Assembly: GCA_024638265.1 (NCBI GenBank)
Contig: JAHEKQ010000016.1
Coordinates: forward strand, 1 to 48,401
Direction of reading: 5' to 3'
DNA length: 48,401 nucleotides
From: Flammeovirgaceae bacterium
GTDB lineage: Bacteria > Bacteroidota > Bacteroidia > Cytophagales > Cyclobacteriaceae
Made by a program: the position numbers and the translations under genes
Shown here: positions 42,597 to 48,401 of the stretch, piece by piece
Layout of the letters: each line of letters opens with the position of its first letter
Position numbering within the stretch: position 1 is the first letter of the stretch
Notes under the pieces: model-generated
Databases searched by the model: none
What the model was told of the DNA's origin: nothing
The model's input: the letters and a program-made list of their open reading frames with translations, nothing else

Positions 42597-43838
42597 TTAT
42601 TTGAATTCCATATTTATTAAAGCAGTACCCACTTTATTCAACTCATCGTTATCATAGAGATTTATCCTTAATTGATAGACCAGGGAGGGGTCGAACTGAA
42701 TATCCTCTGTACTGCCTGTATTTAGTTTTCTCACAAATAAAACCTTGTACCCGCTGGTATTTTCGCTCGGTAAGTTGCCAAAAATTACATTCGATGCGGT
42801 TTGAATATCAGAAGTGGCTCCGTTTTGGTTTTCCAGGTAATATCCGGGTACTCCCGAGAATCCTCTCATCCTTGTGATTATGTCATTCTTCTCAACGGAT
42901 GTGAGTCCATCCCAGTATGACTTTCCGGAGTGATTGTCAGAACCAATACGTGCTTCAAATCCAGTTCTCGGGGTAGTATTCCATTCCCCCGGCTTATTGA
43001 GTGCTTTCCCTGTATTCCATTCATAACCGTCGCCATCCCCCCCAACTCCATGACAACGGGCACACTCATTTTGATAGACGGTTTCCCCGGCATTGATGTC
43101 GCCTTGAAATGCCAATTTTTCCGATAGAAAATACCTTGGATCAAGTAAGGTTAATCCACCAATACCCCTTACATATTCCTGAGAAGTGCCGTCCCACTCA
43201 TACATGGGGCCTGATCTAAGATCTGAACCGGCCATATTCGGGTAAAAAAGTTTGTCTCCTGTATCGACTGAAGGCACCCCGTAATCAAACATATCGATGG
43301 CGAATCCCATGGGAGCTGAAAGGGCCAGATTCCACTGCCAGATGTCTGTACTGTTTTGATCTATTGGAAACTCAATCTCAATTTTGTCATTACTTCGCTG
43401 ACTTGTCCAGCCATCAGTAGACCCAGCTTTGAGTGGGTCCGGCTTTCCATTGTACACCCAGTGCCTGTTATCTGCATTATGGGTTCCGTCCTTCCATTCT
43501 GCCAGGATGTAGATGTATTCATCATCATACAAACCACGGAGAATCAGCTCAGGATCTTCACCACCATTAAAATCGGTCAGTCCATTATACGTGCCAGATA
43601 TATTAAAAAGACCATCCTCTGCTCCCACTTCCCCTGTTACCACATCAGAGACCGATGGAATTACAAAGTCTACGTAATTCCAGGCATTGGCATTGACGGT
43701 ATTGGGAATTGACTGGGTTTTGGCCAATTCAAATTGACTGGTTTCCTTGGGAGGTGGCGGAGGTCCGAGTGGTTTAATCTGCTCATATACGCAACCTGTT
43801 GCAAGAAATATAAGTGTGGTACATACGAGCACTTTCAT
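42597..43838 (-). CDS. Lipoprotein with ethylbenzene-dehydrogenase-type heme domain and inserted cytochrome c
   Basis: A 413-residue lipoprotein (ATGC16). Residues about 95-215 match the heme-b-binding gamma-subunit fold of type II DMSO-reductase enzymes (LILRGLYDDEYIYILAEWKDGT; DKIEIEFPID; QWNLALSAPMGFAIDMFDYG). A cytochrome c domain follows with C259ARCH263 (about 240-325), and the C-terminal part (VLFVRKLNTGSTEDIQFDPSLVYQLRINLYDNDELNKVG, about 365-405) looks like the last strands of the first domain, so the cytochrome is probably inserted into it. Two hemes, one b and one c, would lie in one polypeptide. It is the first gene of the nine-gene unit and has no promoter of its own that I can see. 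Confidence 0.85.
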   Translation of the reverse strand: MKVLVCTTLIFLATGCVYEQIKPLGPPPPPKETSQFELAKTQSIPNTVNANAWNYVDFVIPSVSDVVTGEVGAEDGLFNISGTYNGLTDFNGGEDPELILRGLYDDEYIYILAEWKDGTHNADNRHWVYNGKPDPLKAGSTDGWTSQRSNDKIEIEFPIDQNSTDIWQWNLALSAPMGFAIDMFDYGVPSVDTGDKLFYPNMAGSDLRSGPMYEWDGTSQEYVRGIGGLTLLDPRYFLSEKLAFQGDINAGETVYQNECARCHGVGGDGDGYEWNTGKALNKPGEWNTTPRTGFEARIGSDNHSGKSYWDGLTSVEKNDIITRMRGFSGVPGYYLENQNGATSDIQTASNVIFGNLPSENTSGYKVLFVRKLNTGSTEDIQFDPSLVYQLRINLYDNDELNKVGTALINMEFK

Positions 43839-43872
43839 TTCACTGGGGTTTTAATACTAAAAAATGAAAAGG

Positions 43873-43908
43873 AAAAAAAAGGAGATCTACAGATCGTAGA
43901 TCTCCTTT
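43873..43908 (-). terminator. Strong hairpin after the YceI lipoprotein gene
   Basis: AAAGGAGATCTAC and GTAGATCTCCTTT form a 13-bp stem with loop AGATC (43878-43908). On the minus strand it is followed by a run of eight T residues (43873-43880). Because the next gene begins within 40 bases and no promoter is seen there, the nine-gene operon may depend on read-through of this terminator. Confidence 0.8.
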
Positions 43909-43915
43909 CACCAAA

Positions 43916-44971
43916 CTATAGGGTTTTCCTCAACTGGATGGTCGAATATACCTCTACGTCGTCATCTACCTGGCTTGCTGTGATACTAAAATCACTTTCC
44001 GCCCTGAAGACAAATTTTGCTTCAAAACTGGAATATTGTGTGCCATCGCTCACATAGCCGTCAATAAACTTGAAGAAGGCTACTACTTCAGCTTCTACTC
44101 CATTAAAGTTCATCGTACCCTTCGCACGGTAGCCATCGCCATAGATTTCAATATCATCATTTCTTTGCGTATCAGATGGATCACACCAGAAAATTGCTGT
44201 GACATCGTTTGTCAAGACTGTATTCAAACCGCGGCCTACTGCAGCACCTAGATATTCAGTCAAGCAACCTGCATAGAACCATTCCACTACATTGCCCTGG
44301 TTATCGAGGCTGTCCTGTCCTTCGACAGAAGATTCAGTGGTATAGCGTCCGTCTCTACCAGGTTGTCCTGTTTTAATGGTCCGTAGATCGACTTCTGCCC
44401 AGATTGTACTATTGTCCAAATCGCCGTCGTCAAACTCGAAAGCAAAATCATAACTGTCAAAGTTACCGGAGAAAGTTCCGTTAAATTCCCTGTAGGGGAA
44501 TTCAAAAACAACTTCTGAATGAGATCCGTCAACTGTCCAGGCACCTGTAGTACTTACAGCAACACCGGACGGACTGCTGTTCTCAAGGGTTATGTCCGAA
44601 GCGGCATTCGCCGCAATAACGGATACTGCCTGGGGAGTGGATGAGAATTTCATTCCACCTAATCTTCCACTACTGTTGGTATTCTCAGAGTCAAAGTTTG
44701 CCCAGATAAAATAGTCGCCTCCCCTGATATTGCTAAGGGTATAGGCACCAAAGTCATCTGATATAGCCATTGCTATATAGTTCGTGGAAGTGGCGGATTC
44801 AGTAAGGTAAACTACTGCTCCTTCTGCATTCTCCGATCCGTCAGGAAGGACAACGGTTCCACTAATAGAATAAAGAGGTATCTCAACCTCTTCCGTCGTA
44901 GTACATTGGACTATTAATGCTAATAATCCAACTGCTGCGAATAGGGATAAAAATGTTTTAAAAGATTTCAT
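43916..44971 (-). CDS. Lipoprotein with carboxypeptidase-regulatory-like and YceI-like domains
   Basis: A 351-residue lipoprotein (LIVQC23). Residues 32-130 form a carboxypeptidase-regulatory-like beta domain (YSISGTVVLPDGSENAEGAVVYL; GAYTLSNIRGGDYFIWANF). Residues about 142-350 resemble YceI, a lipocalin-like fold that binds polyisoprenoid quinones (WTVDGSHSEVVFEFPYREFNGTFSG; DGYRAKGTMNFNGVEAEV; EAKFVFRAESDFSI). A loop of about 60 residues with Cys236 and Cys263 is inserted, perhaps disulfide-linked. I start at the ATG at 44971. Quinone binding would suit its place next to a quinone-linked electron-transfer operon. Confidence 0.8.
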   Translation of the reverse strand: MKSFKTFLSLFAAVGLLALIVQCTTTEEVEIPLYSISGTVVLPDGSENAEGAVVYLTESATSTNYIAMAISDDFGAYTLSNIRGGDYFIWANFDSENTNSSGRLGGMKFSSTPQAVSVIAANAASDITLENSSPSGVAVSTTGAWTVDGSHSEVVFEFPYREFNGTFSGNFDSYDFAFEFDDGDLDNSTIWAEVDLRTIKTGQPGRDGRYTTESSVEGQDSLDNQGNVVEWFYAGCLTEYLGAAVGRGLNTVLTNDVTAIFWCDPSDTQRNDDIEIYGDGYRAKGTMNFNGVEAEVVAFFKFIDGYVSDGTQYSSFEAKFVFRAESDFSITASQVDDDVEVYSTIQLRKTL

Positions 44972-45052
44972 AATAACAGCTTTATGGTTCGTAATTTGAA
45001 ACAAGTTATAACACGCTTCAAAGCCGCTATGTGATCAGAAGCAGAAAATCAG

Positions 45053-45066
45053 ATGATATATATCAT
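45053..45066. promoter_or_regulatory. ATGAT-N4-ATCAT palindrome upstream of the YceI lipoprotein gene
   Basis: ATGATATATATCAT is a perfect 14-bp palindrome with the TGAT-N4-ATCA core of Fnr-type sites, 82-95 bases before the ATG at 44971. A partial -7 box (CGGCTTTG, 45019-45026) would place its centre near -44. The same core occurs upstream of the neighbouring yceI gene. Confidence 0.5.
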
Positions 45067-45092
45067 GTTATTTCTTGACCTGGGTAAATACG

Positions 45093-45117
45093 AAAAAAAA
45101 CCGCCTAAAAGACGGTT
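45093..45117 (-). terminator. Terminator after the secreted YceI gene
   Basis: AACCG...CGGTT (45099-45117, with one internal mismatch, loop TAAAA) forms a short stem followed on the minus strand by an eight-T run (45093-45100). It separates this yceI gene from the next. Confidence 0.65.
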
Positions 45118-45136
45118 GATTTGAAACAGTCAAAAC

Positions 45137-45703
45137 TCAAAAACTCGAAGCTGATGCATAGGTCAATGAAAACTTAACTTTAAGGTCATCGCCTGTTTTA
45201 ATGGTTCCGAACATGGCTGTTGGGGGATCCACATCGAAATCTGTCATTTTTAGATTGTATTCGCCCGTAAACTTCACTTTACCACCTCCATATACTGCAT
45301 TGACGTTCATTACTGCCGTATTGGTTTTACCTGCGATCGTAAGGTCTCCTTTCCCTGTGATCTTATAAGTAGATCCCGTTTTAGTGATCGAGGTTATATC
45401 GGAAAGTTCAAAGGTAATCCATTCATGATCATCCGTTTTCATGGCATCATAACAAATTCTATCCATGGTACCCTTTCCACTCTTCAGGGTACGTGTCTTC
45501 ATCTTGAAAGATAAACTTCTGATATCCTTCAGTTCAGATCCTTCCAATAGAAAATCTGCAGTTCCCTGGCCATCATTAGAGACCATCTCCCAATCGTGAA
45601 GGGTGGAAGTACCCCAGATTTCCATTTTTAAATCGTCACTCACCCTGAAGCTTTGAGCCCCGGCGAAGAATGGAATTAGCAACAATATGATTAAGTATCT
45701 CAT
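45137..45703 (-). CDS. Secreted YceI family protein
   Basis: A 188-residue exported protein (signal MRYLIILLLIPFFAGAQ). It has the single YceI lipocalin-like domain: MEIWGTSTLHDWEM, SLSFKMKTRTLKSGKG, HEWITFELSDITSITK, YKITGKGDLTIAGKTN, VKFTGEYNLKMTDFDVDPPTAMFGTIKTGDDLKVKFSLTY. Members bind isoprenoid quinones or fatty-acid-like ligands in the periplasm. The HDWEM and final FGTIKTGDDLKV patterns are typical. It has its own terminator and a Fnr-type palindrome 60-73 bases upstream, so it seems to be a separate, regulated unit beside the cytochrome operon. Confidence 0.92.
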   Translation of the reverse strand: MRYLIILLLIPFFAGAQSFRVSDDLKMEIWGTSTLHDWEMVSNDGQGTADFLLEGSELKDIRSLSFKMKTRTLKSGKGTMDRICYDAMKTDDHEWITFELSDITSITKTGSTYKITGKGDLTIAGKTNTAVMNVNAVYGGGKVKFTGEYNLKMTDFDVDPPTAMFGTIKTGDDLKVKFSLTYASASSF

Positions 45704-45757
45704 TCTGTGTATTTGATATTAGTTTGGTAAGGCGAAGGTCAAAAACTATTCTAAGCT

Positions 45758-45784
45758 GTTAAATGATTAAGATCATAATTTAAC
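45758..45784. promoter_or_regulatory. Inverted repeat with ATGAT-N4-ATCAT core upstream of yceI
   Basis: The 27-bp repeat GTTAAAT...ATTTAAC contains ATGATTAAGATCAT (45763-45776), which has the same core as the site at 45053-45066. The centre is about 66 bases before the ATG at 45703, with a TAGTTTTTG -7-like box (one base longer than consensus) at 45740-45748. A Crp/Fnr-type regulator is the best guess. Confidence 0.5.
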
Positions 45785-45802
45785 GTGATGTTAATCTCAA
45801 GG

Positions 45803-48241
45803 CTATTCCCAACTTGCTCCCACCAGTTTGAATGCGCCCCAGTAATAAGTTTCCTGGTATTTATCTTTCATTTTATTCCGGGTTTCTTTCAGTGAAGCAT
45901 ACGGATCAAGTTTCTGTTCAACCAATTGAGAATAAAACTCTGACATAAATTCCCTTGTTGCTGAATCATCTACTTTCCACATACTCATGAGGGTAAAATC
46001 AACCCCATTGACTTCAAAAGCCCTTTGCAATCCGTATACTCCTTCCCCACTCTGAATCTCACCTAAACCCGTATCACAGGCCGATAAAACCGCTATCCGC
46101 GTGTCCCTAAGATTTAATCCGGCTGCTTCATAAGCGGTCAGAATCCCATCCTCTCCTTCTTCCGGATTCCCGGCCAATAATAACCCGCTGTTTAGCATAG
46201 CATTTCTTGATCCAGCATTTTGTCTGAAAATACCATGGGTCGCCACGTGTAAAATGGGACAACCTGACAATTTCTTCAATTCATTTTCACTGGCCGATAA
46301 ACCCATAAGTACCCTGCTATTTCCCTCATTCCTGTTCAGCATAACTTCAATTTCTGTGACCTCGATGGCCGTTTCGGGGAGGGGTTCAGGTTTGATCCCC
46401 TCATAATGATCAAAATCAGGATTACCTACCAGGCAAGCCTTCAACTCCAATGGGTTTCCGGTAGTTTTTACTTCATTTAAGCGACGGATACTCGTCAAAT
46501 TTATCAGGTTGATCTTTTCAAAGAGGTATTTTTCATTTTCTGTATCCCACAGGTTATCAGGATTCATCAAATTGTAGATTCCATCGGGCGAAAAATAGAT
46601 TTTGCCCCAATTCTCTTCTTCCACGTTCAATGACTTCCAGAAAGCATCATAGCTTAAAGTATCTGTCAATCGATATTTAATGGAATTATTGTAATAGTTG
46701 ATGTACCTGTTTTCAAGCTCTAAACCATTCTCCACCAGGCTGATATTATTAAACCCACCATTGTCCAGATGAAACACGAGGTAGACGGCATCCTCTTGCT
46801 TTTTCCATTCTCCGCTTCTGTTCTTAGTGGGAGAAGAAGTGTCCACCCTGAGAAGCTCAATAATTTTATCCCTCGGTTTTAAATCTTTCAGAATATCCTC
46901 GATGTCCAGGGAATCAACACTGGAAACGGGCAATGCCGTGAGCAACACTCGTTCCAGCTTTATAATCTCACTCTCAATATTCTGAATGGCCTCAAACTCA
47001 TTTTTATATTTCTTGGAAGAGACCATAAAAGCGAATTGATTTTTCAGAAATTTCCAGGCTTCATATTGGCTGTGAAGTGAGTCGGCAAACAGCTCTTCTT
47101 TCTGATATAATCGAGTTGATTCGTTCAGGATCAGCCCTTTTGTCCTCGTATTGTAATCGAGAACCTCCACCCAAAAAGGGTCATTGTTCCCGATAAGATC
47201 TCTACTCCAGGCTTCGATCATCACCTTGTTCATCTTGTTAAATAGTTTCCTGTGTCGAACCTGGAAGTTTTCTTTCTCATATTCACTAAGCAATGAGAAA
47301 TTTCGGGAAATGTAATTGATCTCTTTTTCAGCCGCTTGCCTGATGAGTCCCTTGATCCCTTCAATATCCTCATGAAAGAGGTGAAGATGTGAGCGCTGAA
47401 CCAGTACTTCATTGAGAACAGGCAAATCCACCCTGATATTTTTCAGGTAAAGTTTAAATGCGCGGTCATTCCATTCCTGTGCCCGTTGAACTCTACCCAT
47501 CAGGTACAGGACCTCAGACAATGTGTTCATTGCCCTTACACGTTTTACCGTGTTCTTTCCCTCTTCCCTTTTTGTCCAGCTGTGCTTCTGAAGACGTTTA
47601 GCATTTCTCGCATATTTTTTTGCCTCCTCCAGGTTTCCCGCATCAAGGGCCATTTCACTCAGAATCTGAAAGCCATCGGCATAGCGGTTGATTTCGAGAT
47701 GTCCGGTATAGTTTGAATTTCTGATATTAAAGAGGTACTCCTCAATATAGTATTTAGCACTGTCAGGCTGATTTCTCTGATAGAATAGAAGTCCTTTAGC
47801 GAGGTAAGGCCTGAAGTTAGTGGGGTTATTCTTAAAGTATTTCCCCACCCGGTTAGCCAGTGAAAATTCAATCCACTTTTCTGCTTCGAGAAAATTCCCG
47901 GCTCGAATGGAATAGAGGGCAAATTCATCAATTACATCATAATCCGAGAGGGTCAGCCTGTCTCCCGAATCGTACTTCACCTGTACATATTCCAGGGCGG
48001 AATTCAGATATTTCTGTGCTTCAGGTAAATCCCCCAGTGCCTCATATAATCTTCCCATGGCCAGCATGAGAGGGAGCCTCGCAGCTCTGTCTTTTTTCTC
48101 AAGTGTTTCCAGTTTTTCAAGCCCATATTCTTCTGCTGCTTTGAAGTTTTCTCGTTTGATCAAGTGTGTAACTTTGGAAGCCTGCCCCATTGAAGAATGG
48201 GTCAACAGCAGGAAAATTAGATATAGCAGAAACCGACGCAC
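45803..48241 (-). CDS. Exported TPR-CHAT protease
   Basis: An 812-residue protein with a signal peptide (FLLYLIFLLLTHSSMGQ). The first 400 residues are tetratricopeptide-like helical repeats (LMLAMGRLYEALGDLPEAQKYLNSALEY; EWNDRAFKLYLKNIRVDLP). The C-terminal CHAT domain is a caspase-like cysteine peptidase with His669 in HVATHGIF and Cys722 in LSACDTGLGEIQSGEGVYGLQRAF, so the dyad is intact. CHAT proteins with TPRs are often intracellular signalling or defence proteases, but the signal peptide puts this one in the periplasm or outside. The GTG start overlaps the stop of the upstream gene (TAGTG). Target unknown. Confidence 0.88.
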   Translation of the reverse strand: MRRFLLYLIFLLLTHSSMGQASKVTHLIKRENFKAAEEYGLEKLETLEKKDRAARLPLMLAMGRLYEALGDLPEAQKYLNSALEYVQVKYDSGDRLTLSDYDVIDEFALYSIRAGNFLEAEKWIEFSLANRVGKYFKNNPTNFRPYLAKGLLFYQRNQPDSAKYYIEEYLFNIRNSNYTGHLEINRYADGFQILSEMALDAGNLEEAKKYARNAKRLQKHSWTKREEGKNTVKRVRAMNTLSEVLYLMGRVQRAQEWNDRAFKLYLKNIRVDLPVLNEVLVQRSHLHLFHEDIEGIKGLIRQAAEKEINYISRNFSLLSEYEKENFQVRHRKLFNKMNKVMIEAWSRDLIGNNDPFWVEVLDYNTRTKGLILNESTRLYQKEELFADSLHSQYEAWKFLKNQFAFMVSSKKYKNEFEAIQNIESEIIKLERVLLTALPVSSVDSLDIEDILKDLKPRDKIIELLRVDTSSPTKNRSGEWKKQEDAVYLVFHLDNGGFNNISLVENGLELENRYINYYNNSIKYRLTDTLSYDAFWKSLNVEEENWGKIYFSPDGIYNLMNPDNLWDTENEKYLFEKINLINLTSIRRLNEVKTTGNPLELKACLVGNPDFDHYEGIKPEPLPETAIEVTEIEVMLNRNEGNSRVLMGLSASENELKKLSGCPILHVATHGIFRQNAGSRNAMLNSGLLLAGNPEEGEDGILTAYEAAGLNLRDTRIAVLSACDTGLGEIQSGEGVYGLQRAFEVNGVDFTLMSMWKVDDSATREFMSEFYSQLVEQKLDPYASLKETRNKMKDKYQETYYWGAFKLVGASWE

Positions 48242-48401
48242 TAAAATTTGATCTGAAACATGTACACTTTCAGTGATAGTGCGACATTTAACTGGAACTT
48301 CCCCTCAAGGATTTCATCAGTGGTGTTTCTGGCCAATCTTGCAAAATCTGCAACCCCGGTACCGAAGGAAAAATGAAGTCGTTGAAAAACGATATATGTC
48401 A
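48241..48401 (-). CDS. C-terminus of an unknown, probably outer-membrane protein (partial)
   Basis: The last 53 residues of a protein entering from the right edge: HFSFGTGVADFARLARNTTDEI, then GKFQLNVALSLKVYMFQIKF. The end has alternating hydrophobic residues and a terminal phenylalanine, as in outer-membrane beta-barrels, but so short a piece cannot establish this. Its TAG stop overlaps the CHAT gene's GTG start by one base, so the two are translationally coupled and likely functionally linked. Confidence 0.6.
   Translation of the reverse strand, partial: TYIVFQRLHFSFGTGVADFARLARNTTDEILEGKFQLNVALSLKVYMFQIKF

Noticed and set aside
1-48401. tRNA, rRNA, CRISPR, transposase or prophage genes
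   Set aside because: Nothing with cloverleaf, spaced-repeat or integrase/transposase features was found on either strand.

Overview
The window looks like chromosomal DNA of a Bacteroidota member, most likely of the Cytophagales type, although placement below phylum is inference. The signs are: TAnnTTTG-type -7 promoter boxes; many secreted proteins with Bacteroidota-style lipoprotein signals; CX4CH and DUF5777-type outer-membrane proteins; an ECF sigma/HEAT-type anti-sigma pair; a ComA-like phosphosulfolactate synthase; and frequent TTG or GTG starts with 1-4 bp gene overlaps. Base composition and style are uniform. I see no rRNA, tRNA, CRISPR, phage or insertion sequence.

Layout. 1-7.7 kb: a truncated sirtuin (cobB) coupled to topA, then a SixA-like phosphatase, murB, and an ECF sigma factor/membrane anti-sigma/two DUF4097 proteins forming an envelope-response operon, with a coiled-coil lipoprotein converging on it. 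7.8-14.8 kb: a 1856-residue thioester-containing alpha-2-macroglobulin lipoprotein, an AT-only palindrome array, a class I polyphosphate kinase 2 and an unknown gene. 14.9-19.8 kb: a phosphohexomutase, and on the minus strand an hflX, small and large sodium/solute symporter series. 19.9-26.4 kb: an exopolysaccharide assembly cassette (GT4 glycosyltransferase, rfbC, Wza-like, Wzc-like tyrosine kinase, PHP tyrosine phosphatase, SDR) with overlapping genes. 26.4-33.3 kb: a tight plus-strand series (TPR protein, comA-like, DUF368/PopT-like lipid carrier translocase, aroE, uvrB, GNAT-like). 33.3-36.9 kb: sod, tadA with a secreted partner, and aspS.

The most interesting part is 37.1-45.7 kb, a minus-strand electron-transfer locus. 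It encodes, in order of transcription, a secreted YceI protein, a lipoprotein YceI protein, then nine packed genes: a lipoprotein in which an ethylbenzene-dehydrogenase-type heme domain seems to be interrupted by a cytochrome c domain, a CX4CH cytochrome lipoprotein, a DUF5777-type beta-barrel, a 69-residue twin-arginine protein, a Tat-dependent four-cluster ferredoxin with one cluster cysteine replaced by alanine, an NrfD-type membrane quinone subunit, a membrane-anchored Ig-like protein, a monoheme cytochrome c and a lipoprotein. No molybdopterin catalytic subunit is present. The arrangement suggests a menaquinone-linked periplasmic or outer-membrane electron-transfer chain whose terminal reaction is unknown. 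Two ATGAT-N4-ATCAT palindromes of the Crp/Fnr type lie upstream of the two YceI genes, and a related ATGAC-N4-GTCAT palindrome sits in front of a possible small transcript next to the locus.

The window ends with a secreted TPR-CHAT protease whose GTG start overlaps the stop of an upstream gene that is cut by the window edge.
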